NCBI GenBank assembly: GCA_964640085.1
Contig: CAZXFA010000001.1
Location: forward strand, 62,001-126,000
Direction: 5' to 3'
From: CAZXFA01 sp964640085
GTDB taxonomy: Bacteria; Actinomycetota; UBA4738; HRBIN12
Length of the DNA: 64,000 nucleotides
Both the position numbers and the translations under genes were made by a program. How positions within the stretch are numbered: position 1 is the stretch's first letter; each line of letters begins with the position of its first letter. Under the pieces are notes generated by a model that ran no database searches, was not told where the DNA came from, and was given only the letters and a program-made list of their open reading frames with translations. This document shows, piece after piece, positions 24,083-32,034 of the stretch.

Positions 24083-25576
24083 TCAGGTGCCCAGGGCGGC
24101 CTCCAGGACCGCCCGCGCGATCGGTGCGGCCACCTGCCCCCCCGTCGCTTCGCTGCCAAGGCTACCGCCATCGAGCACGATCACGGCGACGGCGATCACC
24201 GGAGCCGGCGCCGGCGCGAAGCTCACGAACCACGCGTGGGGGTCCGCTCCCTCGCCGTGTTGGGCGGTTCCGGTCTTGCCGGCGACCTGCACGCCTGAGA
24301 TCCGGGCGGCCGTCCCGGTTCCGTTGTCGACGACCTCGACCATCATCCGCGTGAGCGCCTCGGCGTTCGTCGGCGAGAGGGGCGTGGAGAACTCCTCCGG
24401 TTCGAACTCGGCGATCACCCGGCCCGTGGGGTCGCGCATCTCGGTGACCAGGCGCGGTCGCATCTGCACGCCGCCGTTGCCGATCGCCGCCGCGACGAGC
24501 GCCATCTGGAGCGGGTTCGCGGCCACGTCCTGCTGCCCGATCGCCGAGAGCGCGATCGCTGGCGTCCGCTGCTCGAAGGTCTCGGGGGCCGGGAACACGC
24601 CCGAGACCCACGGGATGTCGAACGGCACCAGGTCCTGGCCCGGTTCCTCGGTGAAGCCGAACAGCCGGGCCTGCTGCGCGAGCGCGTCGGCCCCGAGCTC
24701 CAGCCCGATCTCGCCGAACGTGACGTTGCAGCTCACGCGGAGCGCGACGGCGAGCGTGATCTGGCTCGCGCCGCCGACGCAATGTGCGCCGCCGAAGTTC
24801 TCGAGCGTCTCGGTCGTGAGCGGCAGCTCGAGCTCGCGAGGGTTCGGCCAGGTGGACTCGGGGCCGAACCCGTTCTCGAGCGCTGCGGCAGCCGTGACGA
24901 TCTTGAACGTCGAGCCCGGAGGGAACAGCTCGTCGCTCGCCCGAGAGACGAGCGGCTTGTCGGGGTCCGCGTTCAGCTCCTCCCACGTCGGGCGGACCAC
25001 CTGCGGATCGTGTGAGGAGAGCGGGCTCGGGTCGTACGTCGGCTCGGCCACCAGCGCGAGGACGTCACCGGTCGACGGGTCGACGGCCGCGATCGCGACG
25101 TCGCCCGGCTCGGCCGCCGCGGCTTCCTCGGCGGCGGCCTGTAGATCGGGGTCGATCGTGGTGACGATCGTGGCGCCCTGCTTGTCGCGGCCGAGGACGA
25201 GATCGGTGAGCGTCTGCGGGAGGAGCTCGGCCGCATCGCCGGCCAGGTAGTCGTTGTAGGCCGCCTCGAGCTCGGTCCGGCCGAAGACGAAGGAGTAGAA
25301 GCCGGTGATGTGCGCGTACCGCGGCCCCTGCGGGTACCGGCGCTGGTACCGGAGCTCGCCGGCGCTGCGACGGCTCGAGGCCAGCACGGTGGTCCCGTCG
25401 CGGGCCAGGATGCTGCCGCGGTCCACCTCGTACTCGGCGATCAGCTGACGTTTCGCGTTGGCGGGGTCGTTCGCGATCCGATCGGCGGCGAAGACCTGGA
25501 GGTAGTTGATCTGCGTGAACAGCGCGAGGAACAGGATCAGCAGCGCGGCGCCGAGGCGACGGATCTGGCGGTCCAC
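24083..25576 (-). CDS. pbpA: Penicillin-binding protein (class B transpeptidase, PbpA)
   Basis: This 497-residue membrane-anchored D,D-transpeptidase cross-links peptidoglycan outside the cell. One N-terminal helix (LGAALLILFLALFTQINYL) is followed by a dimerisation region with DRGSILARDG. The transpeptidase domain has PGSTFK (Ser222, Lys225), SCN (282-284) and KTGTAQ (434-436). It lies between rodA, its glycosyltransferase partner, and pknB, the conserved actinobacterial order. The GTG start is 1 nt from the rodA stop. Confidence 0.94.
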   Translation of the reverse strand: MDRQIRRLGAALLILFLALFTQINYLQVFAADRIANDPANAKRQLIAEYEVDRGSILARDGTTVLASSRRSAGELRYQRRYPQGPRYAHITGFYSFVFGRTELEAAYNDYLAGDAAELLPQTLTDLVLGRDKQGATIVTTIDPDLQAAAEEAAAAEPGDVAIAAVDPSTGDVLALVAEPTYDPSPLSSHDPQVVRPTWEELNADPDKPLVSRASDELFPPGSTFKIVTAAAALENGFGPESTWPNPRELELPLTTETLENFGGAHCVGGASQITLAVALRVSCNVTFGEIGLELGADALAQQARLFGFTEEPGQDLVPFDIPWVSGVFPAPETFEQRTPAIALSAIGQQDVAANPLQMALVAAAIGNGGVQMRPRLVTEMRDPTGRVIAEFEPEEFSTPLSPTNAEALTRMMVEVVDNGTGTAARISGVQVAGKTGTAQHGEGADPHAWFVSFAPAPAPVIAVAVIVLDGGSLGSEATGGQVAAPIARAVLEAALGT

Positions 25577-25577
25577 C

Positions 25578-26897
25578 TCAGCCCACCCCCCGCACCTCGA
25601 CCGGGCCGGAGGAGAGCCGGACGAGGAGCGCGAGTAGGACGAAGTTGGAGACCAGGCTCGAGCCGCCGTACGACATGAACGGGAGCGTCACGCCCGTGAG
25701 GGGGATGAGCCGGGTGACGCCTCCCACGATCACGAACGCCTGGAGGGCGACGATCGTGGCGAGCCCCGTCGCGAGCAGCGCCCCGAACCCGTCGGTCGGG
25801 GCGAGCGCGCGTCCGATCCGCAGCCCCTTGCCGATCAGCACCACGAACAGGAGCAGCACCGCGGTGGTGCCGAGCAGTCCGAGCTCCTCCCCGATCGCCG
25901 CGAAGATGAAGTCCGTCGGGGCGAACGGGATCAGGCCCGGCGAGCCCTGCCCCAGCCCCGTCCCGACCAGCCCGCCCGTCGCCATCGCGAACTGCGCCTG
26001 CGCGAGCTGGCCGTAGCCCTGCTCGAAGACGTTCGCGGGATCGAGGGCGTTCAGCCAGACGTCCACCCGGAGCTGCACGTGGTCGAAGAGCGCCCACCCC
26101 GCGTACGCCCCGGCGGCGAACAGGAGAAGCCCGATCACGAGGTAAGCGGCTCTGCCGGTCGCCACCCAGATCATCACCACGAAGATCCCGAAGTAGAGGA
26201 GCGAGGCGCCGAGGTCGCGCTGGAAGAACAGGATCGCGAGCGAGGCGCCCCAGGCGAGCAGCACGGGCCCGAGGTGCTTGGCCGACGGGAGCCGGAGGGG
26301 GCCGAGGCGGGTGGTGGCGACCCGGAGCAGCTCGCGCTTCTGGTCCAGGTACGAGGCCAGGAAGACGACGATGAGCACCTTCCCGATCTCGGCGGGCTGG
26401 AACCCGAGGGGACCGATCTCGACCCACAGGCGGGCCCCGTTGATCGTCTGCCCGATGCCGGGGACCATCGGCAGGAGCAGCAGCACGAGGCCGAGCAGCC
26501 CGATCGTGTAGGTGTAGGCGTCGAGCATCCGGTGGTCGCGCACCACGACCAGGGTGGCGGCGAACGCGAACAGTCCCACCACGATCCACGTTGCCTGCTC
26601 GGCGGCCAGGCCGCCCGAGAGGCGGAAGATCATCGCGAAGCCCAGCCCCACCAGGACCCCCGCGGTCGGGAACAGCGCGGGGTCCGCGTTCGGCGCGAAC
26701 CGGCGGATCACAACCAGCGCGGCGAGGTACCCGAGCGTGAAGATGGTGGCGTACAGGCCGAACGTGGCCGGCAGCCGATCACGCTTGCCGTACCCCGCGA
26801 TCACGTAGGCCCCGACGGCTAGGATCAGCGCGAGAACCGTGAACGCGATCGCGGGCAGCAGCGGAGCCCGGTCGGTACGGGCGGCGGTCCGGCTCAC
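25578..26897 (-). CDS. rodA: FtsW/RodA/SpoVE family peptidoglycan polymerase
   Basis: The 439-residue SEDS protein has 10-12 membrane helices. It polymerises glycan strands from lipid II together with a class B PBP, here the neighbouring pbpA product. Family marks are GARLWVEIGPLGFQPAEIGKVLIVVFLA, FQRDLGASLLYFGIF and the C-terminal IPLTGVTLPFMSYGGSSL. The GTG start overlaps the pstP stop by 4 nt. Its location in the fha-pstP-rodA-pbpA-pknB cluster matches mycobacteria, where it supports elongation. Confidence 0.94.
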   Translation of the reverse strand: MSRTAARTDRAPLLPAIAFTVLALILAVGAYVIAGYGKRDRLPATFGLYATIFTLGYLAALVVIRRFAPNADPALFPTAGVLVGLGFAMIFRLSGGLAAEQATWIVVGLFAFAATLVVVRDHRMLDAYTYTIGLLGLVLLLLPMVPGIGQTINGARLWVEIGPLGFQPAEIGKVLIVVFLASYLDQKRELLRVATTRLGPLRLPSAKHLGPVLLAWGASLAILFFQRDLGASLLYFGIFVVMIWVATGRAAYLVIGLLLFAAGAYAGWALFDHVQLRVDVWLNALDPANVFEQGYGQLAQAQFAMATGGLVGTGLGQGSPGLIPFAPTDFIFAAIGEELGLLGTTAVLLLFVVLIGKGLRIGRALAPTDGFGALLATGLATIVALQAFVIVGGVTRLIPLTGVTLPFMSYGGSSLVSNFVLLALLVRLSSGPVEVRGVG

Positions 26898-28021
26898 GAG
26901 CCTCCCGCCGCGGCGCGGGCCACGTCAACCCTGATGCGCTCCACGATCTCCTCGGCATCCTGTCGGTCGGCGGCGGTGATGCCCTCGTCCAGGTCGCGGT
27001 AGATCTCCAGGGCCATCGCCTCCTCCGCGTCGACCGGCGTCTCGACCACGACCGAGTGCAGCTCGATGCCGGCGACCTCGGCCGGCACCCCGCGGAAGAT
27101 CGCGACCTGCCCGTCGGACACGCCCACGTACCACTGCGAATCGAGGAACAGCCGCACCCCGACGAGCCCCACCAGGATGGTCGCGACCACGATCCCGACG
27201 GTGATCGCCAGCCGGATGCGGTTGCGGGCTCGGGCGGGCGGCCGCGGCACGGCCCCCGGCTCCGGGGGCGTCGGGGGTGCCCACCCAACCGTGGTCGCGG
27301 TCGATGGCGGGTCGTCCCCCGTGCTCTCCTCGAGGTCCAGGATCACCACCGTGATGTTGTCCACGCCGCCGGCCGCGTTCGCCTCGTTCACGAGACGATC
27401 GGCCGCCTCCTGGGGATCGGCGATCTGCCCCAGGATGTCCCGGATCCTCGCCTCCGGGAGCATGCCCGTCAGGCCGTCCGTGCACAAGAGCAGCCGGTCG
27501 CCTCCACCTACCTCGACGACCGCCTCGTCCACGCGGACGGCCGGGTCGACCCCCAGCGCGCGCGTCAGGATGCTCCGGTGCGGATGCGTCTCCGCCTCCG
27601 TCTCGGTGATCTCGCCTTCCTCCACCATCCGATGCACGAGCGTGTGATCCTCTGTGAGCCGTCGGAGACGTGCGCCTCGGAACAGGTAGGCCCTGGAGTC
27701 ACCGACGTGGGCCACGCGGACGTGAGTCCCCTCGAACAGCGCGGCGGTGAGGGTGGTGCCCATGCCGGCGACCTCGCGGTCGAGCTGCGAGCGCTCGAAC
27801 ACCGCACGGTTGGCCCGCTCCACCTGCTCAGCGAGCGTCCCTGTGCGTTCCTCGAACAGGCGCTGGATCGTCTCGAGCGCTACGCGTGAGGCGACCTCGC
27901 CCCCACGGTGGCCACCCATCCCGTCCGCCACGGCGAACAGGGGCTCCTCCACCAGGAGGGAGTCCTCGTTCCCCTCCCGCACCCGTCCGATGTCGGAGGT
28001 CGCGCCGATCCGGATCCTCAC
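26894..28021 (-). CDS. pstP: PP2C-family serine/threonine phosphatase
   Basis: The 375-residue protein has a cytoplasmic PP2C domain (about 1-235) with metal-binding motifs NEDSLL, FAVADGMGGHRGGEVAS, HVGDSRAYLFR, LLCTDGLTG and GGVDNITVVI. A Pro-rich linker, a single membrane helix (LAITVGIVVATILVGLVGV) and about 110 extracytoplasmic residues follow. PstP dephosphorylates PknB and its substrates, including the FHA proteins coded next to it. The GTG start overlaps fhaB, and the stop overlaps rodA. Confidence 0.94.
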   Translation of the reverse strand: MRIRIGATSDIGRVREGNEDSLLVEEPLFAVADGMGGHRGGEVASRVALETIQRLFEERTGTLAEQVERANRAVFERSQLDREVAGMGTTLTAALFEGTHVRVAHVGDSRAYLFRGARLRRLTEDHTLVHRMVEEGEITETEAETHPHRSILTRALGVDPAVRVDEAVVEVGGGDRLLLCTDGLTGMLPEARIRDILGQIADPQEAADRLVNEANAAGGVDNITVVILDLEESTGDDPPSTATTVGWAPPTPPEPGAVPRPPARARNRIRLAITVGIVVATILVGLVGVRLFLDSQWYVGVSDGQVAIFRGVPAEVAGIELHSVVVETPVDAEEAMALEIYRDLDEGITAADRQDAEEIVERIRVDVARAAAGGS

Positions 28022-28473
28022 CGGCGGAGCTCCAGCAGGGTCTTTCCCACGCGCACGACGTCGCCCGCGTGCACCTCGACGGGCGAGGCGACCCGTCGGT
28101 CGTTCAGGAACGTTCCGTTCGTCGAGCCCATGTCCTCCACGAACCAGCCCCCGTCTCGTCCGACCAGGCGCGCGTGCACCTGGGAGACGTACGTGTCGGA
28201 GAGGCGGATCGTGCAGGACGCGCCCCGGCCGATCTCGACCGATCCGGAAAGGCGGACCGAACGCGGCGGATGTCCGTCGGGCTCGTGCACCAGGACCTGC
28301 GTCGGAGGCTTGCCCTTGGAGGGGGCGGCCGCGGCGGCCGAACGCCCTGTTGCCCGCTCCGCTCGGCGCCGACCGACCACGTCGACCGCGACCGAGCGCA
28401 CCGCGCGGAAGACGAAGAAGTACAGGAGGACCAGCAACGCGTACTTGAGGACCGAGAGCGCGAACGGAGACAC
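28018..28473 (-). CDS. fhaB: FHA domain protein FhaB (FipA type)
   Basis: The 151-residue protein has an N-terminal membrane helix (ALLVLLYFFVFRAV) and a C-terminal FHA domain with VEIGRGASCTIRLSDTYVSQVHARL and the phosphothreonine-binding MGSTNGTFLN. In mycobacteria FhaB/FipA joins phosphorylated FtsZ/FtsQ and cell-wall factors under PknA/PknB control. It is a GTG-start gene 1 nt after fhaA and overlapping pstP by 4 nt. Confidence 0.92.
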   Translation of the reverse strand: MSPFALSVLKYALLVLLYFFVFRAVRSVAVDVVGRRRAERATGRSAAAAAPSKGKPPTQVLVHEPDGHPPRSVRLSGSVEIGRGASCTIRLSDTYVSQVHARLVGRDGGWFVEDMGSTNGTFLNDRRVASPVEVHAGDVVRVGKTLLELRR

Positions 28474-28474
28474 C

Positions 28475-29161
28475 TCAACCCCTCCGGAACTCGAGCAGGG
28501 TCTCGCCGATCGTGATCCGGTCGCCGTCGTCCAGGATCCGCTCCTGCACCGCCTCGTCGTTCACGAGGGTGCCGTTGGTCGATCCGAGGTCGGTGAGGAC
28601 GTACTCGCCGTCCGCGTGTCGGATCCGGGCGTGCTGACGCGAGGCGCCGGGATCGCTTACCACGATGTCGCACTCGGGCAGGCGGCCGAGGGTGATCGGG
28701 CCCGTGCCCAGTCGGAACGTCCGTGCGTCGCCCTCGCGCTCGTACAGCGTCAGGCTCGCGGCCTCAGAAGGCTGCGGCGCGAGCTCCTCCTCCCCCTCGA
28801 CGAAGGAGGCCTCGCAGGTGAAACGCCCTTTCGACAGGTCCTGGTCGATCAGGAGCTCGACCTCCGGCGGCCCGACCAGGCCCCAGCCGCGCTCGGTCGC
28901 GGTCTCGCGGACCACGCGCTTGAGCTCCGCCGCCAACGCGTGCTCGGCCTGCTCGAACCGTTGCCCGTCGTGCTCGGAGACCGACAGCACGTACCGGTTC
29001 GGCGCCCAGACCTCCCGGACGCCCACCGTCCGGTTCGCCTCCATCTCGCGCATCACGCGCTTGGCGAGCTCGACCGGTTGCAGGCCGGACCGGAACGTGG
29101 TCGCGAAGAAGCCCTCGACCAGGTTCCCGAGGCGGCGCTCGAAGTCACGGAGGATCGGCAC
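28475..29161 (-). CDS. fhaA: DUF3662 and FHA domain protein FhaA
   Basis: The 228-residue protein begins with the DUF3662 region (RDFERRLGNLVEGFFATTFRSG, PNRYVLSVSEHD) and ends in an FHA domain (ITLGRLPECDIVVSDPGASRQHARI, LGSTNGTLVN). FhaA binds phosphorylated partners such as the MviN pseudokinase domain in mycobacteria and links PknB to lipid II export. The linker is much shorter than in mycobacterial FhaA. It is the first gene of the cluster, with a GTG start at 29161. Its promoter should lie in the 116 nt before the tRNA-Leu, but I cannot pinpoint it. Confidence 0.93.
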   Translation of the reverse strand: MPILRDFERRLGNLVEGFFATTFRSGLQPVELAKRVMREMEANRTVGVREVWAPNRYVLSVSEHDGQRFEQAEHALAAELKRVVRETATERGWGLVGPPEVELLIDQDLSKGRFTCEASFVEGEEELAPQPSEAASLTLYEREGDARTFRLGTGPITLGRLPECDIVVSDPGASRQHARIRHADGEYVLTDLGSTNGTLVNDEAVQERILDDGDRITIGETLLEFRRG

Positions 29162-29277
29162 GTCGAGATGCGTTCGCGCAGCTAGCAGCCGTCGTTGCCG
29201 CTATCCTACCGGTCCGCCGTGCCTCGCACGCGCCTGGCGGGTCGGCCGGGAGGCGCTGCTACGATGTGTGACCCCAC

Positions 29278-29362
<85 letters not shown>

Positions 29363-29475
29363 CCCGCAGCCATTCCACCCGATCGACCGATCGCGCTGGA
29401 GCGTGTCGCGCCCCCGCGAGCATCGCGAGCCCCAGCGCGATCGGGAGCAGGATCTGCGTGCCGTCGTCGGGATCG

Positions 29476-30843
29476 CTAGTGGGCGGTGCCCGGCAGCACG
29501 GTGATCGTGCCCTCCATGCCCGCCTCCCGGTGTCCCGGGATCGAGCAGTAGAAGGTGTACGTGCCCGGGATGGCTTCGAACGTCCCCTCCACGGTCTCGT
29601 TCGCGCCCATCACCAGCTGGACATCGAGCTCATCGATCGTGAAGTCGTGCTCGAACGCGTCCTGGTTGGCGATCGCGAGCGTGACCTCCCCCTCGGCGAC
29701 CTCCAGGTCGCCGGGCGAGAACCCCGTGATCGTGGCATCGACCGACACCGGCCCCTCCTGCGCGCCGCCGTCGTCCGATCCGCCCTCGACCACCGCAGGG
29801 GTGGCGCCGTACCGGAGCACACCCGCGGTGAACGGATCACCGAACACCGGGTAGGTCGCCGGGGCGGCCTGCGCATCCGCCGCCACCTGGAGCACGCCCA
29901 CCGCGCCGAGCCCCGTGTACGCGAACGAATGCGTGACGAACGGGTACAGCCCCTCGTCGGGGATCCTGAGCTCGAACATCGTGCCTCCGCCCGGCGGGAC
30001 GTTGTAGGTCTGGACTCCGTTCAGGGCGTTGGTCGGGTTCCCGTCCGCGTAGACGTGGTCGAACAGCGCGCCGATCACGTGGAACGCGTTCGTGAGGGTC
30101 GGGCCCGCGTTCATCACCCAGATCCGGATCAGCTCGTTCGGGCGCGCCTGGAGGGGTGCGTCCAGGTACCGGTTCGCCATCCCGTCGAACACGACGTGCG
30201 TCGGATCGGCGGCCTCCATCTTGGCCACATCACCCGTGTACAGGGCGTCGGGTCCCGGCTCGTCGCTGGCGTAGAACTCGCTCGACGTGAGCACGAACTC
30301 CCGGGCCGGCTCCAGGCCCTCGGGCTCGACGATGATCGCCCCGTACATGCCGTTCGCGATGTGATGCAGCACGGGGGGGACCCCGCAGTGGTACATGAAC
30401 ACGCCGGGGAACCTCGCGACCCAGTCGAACGTGAGCGTCTCGCCGGGGGCCACGGGCTGGTAGTTCACGTTCCACGGCGTCTGGGCCGCGTGGAAGTCGA
30501 TCGAATGCGACAGGCCGAGACCCGACTCGTTCGTGAGGGTGAAGCGGACCGTGTCTCCGAGCTTCACCCGGATCACCGGACCCGGGGCCGTCCCGTTGAA
30601 CGTCCACACCTGGTAGTCGACGCCATCGGCCAGGGTCTGGGTCGTCTCCCCGGCCACCAGATCGACCTCGACGATGTTCCCCGTCCCCTCGCCTTCCAGC
30701 CGGAAGGCCTCGGCGACGTCGGGAACCTCTGGGCTGGTGGTAGCTCCCTCGTCGCCACCCCGGGCGATCGGTCGAACCCAGGTCAGCCCCACGATCAGCA
30801 GCGCGACCTGGATCATCGCTCCCACCGCAAGCACCCTGCGCAT
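29476..30843 (-). CDS. nirK: Copper-containing nitrite reductase with C-terminal cupredoxin domain
   Basis: The 455-residue protein starts with a membrane anchor or signal helix. The NirK core has type 1 and type 2 copper ligands in SHSIDFHAA (His113, catalytic Asp116, His118), YHCGVPPVLHHIANGM (His152, Cys153, His160/161, Met166), catalytic His255 in FHVIG, and His305 in VTHSF, as in AniA-type enzymes. A third cupredoxin domain (about 365-455) carries its own type 1 site: His399, Cys433, His438, Met443. It would reduce nitrite to NO outside the membrane, with the extra domain probably delivering electrons. The ATG at 30843 follows AAAGGGTGGGG; an upstream ATG at 30861 has no ribosome binding site. 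The Rrf2 gene is divergent. Confidence 0.9.
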   Translation of the reverse strand: MRRVLAVGAMIQVALLIVGLTWVRPIARGGDEGATTSPEVPDVAEAFRLEGEGTGNIVEVDLVAGETTQTLADGVDYQVWTFNGTAPGPVIRVKLGDTVRFTLTNESGLGLSHSIDFHAAQTPWNVNYQPVAPGETLTFDWVARFPGVFMYHCGVPPVLHHIANGMYGAIIVEPEGLEPAREFVLTSSEFYASDEPGPDALYTGDVAKMEAADPTHVVFDGMANRYLDAPLQARPNELIRIWVMNAGPTLTNAFHVIGALFDHVYADGNPTNALNGVQTYNVPPGGGTMFELRIPDEGLYPFVTHSFAYTGLGAVGVLQVAADAQAAPATYPVFGDPFTAGVLRYGATPAVVEGGSDDGGAQEGPVSVDATITGFSPGDLEVAEGEVTLAIANQDAFEHDFTIDELDVQLVMGANETVEGTFEAIPGTYTFYCSIPGHREAGMEGTITVLPGTAH

Positions 30844-31140
30844 CGTCCCCACCCTTTCCATAAGTTCGGCACTAAACGTTCGGGTTAGTCTGGCCGGGTT
30901 GGCAGGTGCGGCAAGGGGCCGGAGGTCCCGGTCGCACAGGGCCGACCGGCCTTGGTGCGTTCGTCAGGGCCGACGGGGTTCGAAGCGGCGGAGGAGATCG
31001 GACGGGTTGGGGCGGACGGGCCGACGGAGGAGAGGTGCGCCGGCCCGTCCGCGTCGCCCTCCCGGTGGGGCAGGAGGTAGAAATGTACAGTAATCTACTC
31101 AACGTCAGGTGGCAAGCCCAACGTAGGGTAGACTCCCCTC
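30844..31140. promoter_or_regulatory. Divergent intergenic region between nirK and Rrf2 regulator
   Basis: This 297-bp gap holds the promoters of both genes. Near nirK there is a CTAA-N9-TTAG dyad (30872-30888) in an AT-richer patch, a candidate operator. At the other end TAGACT (31129-31134) precedes the Rrf2 GTG. About 31080-31110 is AT-rich (TACAGTAATCTACTC) against a GC-rich background and could be part of a regulator site. No gene is seen inside. Confidence 0.45.
31129..31134 (+). promoter_or_regulatory. Probable -10 box (TAGACT) of the Rrf2 gene, leaderless
   Basis: TAGACT sits 6 nt before the GTG at 31141, with no ribosome binding site between. Confidence 0.5.
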
Positions 31141-31638
31141 GTGGACCTGACCCTCACCCGCCGGGGCGACTACGTGGTCCGAGCGGCGATCAGCCTCGCG
31201 GCCGCCTGGGACGGGAACGGCGCCTACCGGAAGATCCGGGAGATCGCCGGCGAGATGCGCCTGCCTCCGAGCTACACGCCGCAGCTCCTCGGCGTGCTGG
31301 CCAAGGCCAGGCTGGCCGAGGCCAAGGCGGGTCGGGACGGCGGGTACCGGCTGACCCGGCATCCCGACGAGATCTCCCTCCTGCAGGTGATCGAGGCGGC
31401 TGAAGGGGACCTGGTCTCCAGGCGCTGTCCCCTCCGGGGCGGCCCCTGCCGGTGGGACGACGTGTGCGCCCTCCACCCCACCTGGAGCAAGGCCTCCGAG
31501 GCGATCCGCGCGACCCTGGCCGGAACCTCGTTGCTGGAGGTCGCGCGGGTCGATCGCCACCTCGGGGAGGGTGGGAAGATCCCCCTGCCGCCGGCCGGGC
31601 ACCGGCGAACCCCCCACCGCCACCGCCCCCGTCGCTGA
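31141..31638 (+). CDS. Rrf2 family regulator, probable NO-sensing NsrR type
   Basis: The 165-residue protein begins with an Rrf2 winged helix (LTLTRRGDYVVRAAISLA, then IREIAGEMRLPPSYTPQLLGVL). Three cysteines follow in RRCPLRGGPCRWDDVCALHP, spaced Cys-x6-Cys-x5-Cys, close to the Cys-x5-Cys-x5-Cys of NsrR and IscR that holds an Fe-S cluster. It is divergent from nirK, and NsrR proteins repress NO-related genes until NO destroys the cluster. So the simplest reading is control of nirK and of itself. IscR-like function is possible, but no isc/suf genes are present. The C-terminal tail is basic and Pro-rich. GTG start, leaderless. Confidence 0.82.
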   Translation: MDLTLTRRGDYVVRAAISLAAAWDGNGAYRKIREIAGEMRLPPSYTPQLLGVLAKARLAEAKAGRDGGYRLTRHPDEISLLQVIEAAEGDLVSRRCPLRGGPCRWDDVCALHPTWSKASEAIRATLAGTSLLEVARVDRHLGEGGKIPLPPAGHRRTPHRHRPRR

Positions 31639-31735
31639 TCGGGGCGGTCAGGCCGAACGGCACCTCCCGGCCGGGGCGTCCGGCCCTCTCCTCCCGCCCC
31701 CGACGGCGGTACCAAGGGACGAGGAGGCGAGACGG

Positions 31736-32005
31736 ATGGCTGGATGGCAGGGCTTCCAGCAGTGCCCGGGCTGTGGCCTGGACCTGCTCACGGGTGAGGG
31801 GGTCCGGGGGTGCGCCTGGGGCGACTGCCCCTACCTCCCGGACGATCTGCGCATGACCTGTGACTACTGCATGTTCAACTTCCTCACGATGGAGGGCAAT
31901 CCTCCCTGCGACGCCCCGATGACCTGCGATCACGCGAAGGAGCCGCTGGCGCACGTGGAGAACCTGCGTCGGTGGGCGGCCGAGCAGGGTCGCGTAGTCC
32001 CCTAG
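31736..32005 (+). CDS. Small cysteine-rich protein of unknown function
   Basis: The 89-residue product has eight cysteines in four pairs: CPGCG, CAWGDC, CDYC, and CDAPMTC followed by DH. It would suit two zinc sites or an Fe-S centre. A GAGGAGG ribosome binding site precedes the ATG at 31736, which I take as the start. It is 97 nt after the Rrf2 gene on the same strand, so it may be in its operon and respond to NO or redox state. The family is not recognised. Confidence 0.6.
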   Translation: MAGWQGFQQCPGCGLDLLTGEGVRGCAWGDCPYLPDDLRMTCDYCMFNFLTMEGNPPCDAPMTCDHAKEPLAHVENLRRWAAEQGRVVP

Positions 32006-32034
32006 GGGTCGAGCGGGGGGACGCGTTCGCGGGA

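Noticed and set aside
29476..30843. Loss of the catalytic histidine in NirK because IGGH is missing.
   Set aside because: AniA-type enzymes have FHVIG with the catalytic His before the VIG, and that His is present.
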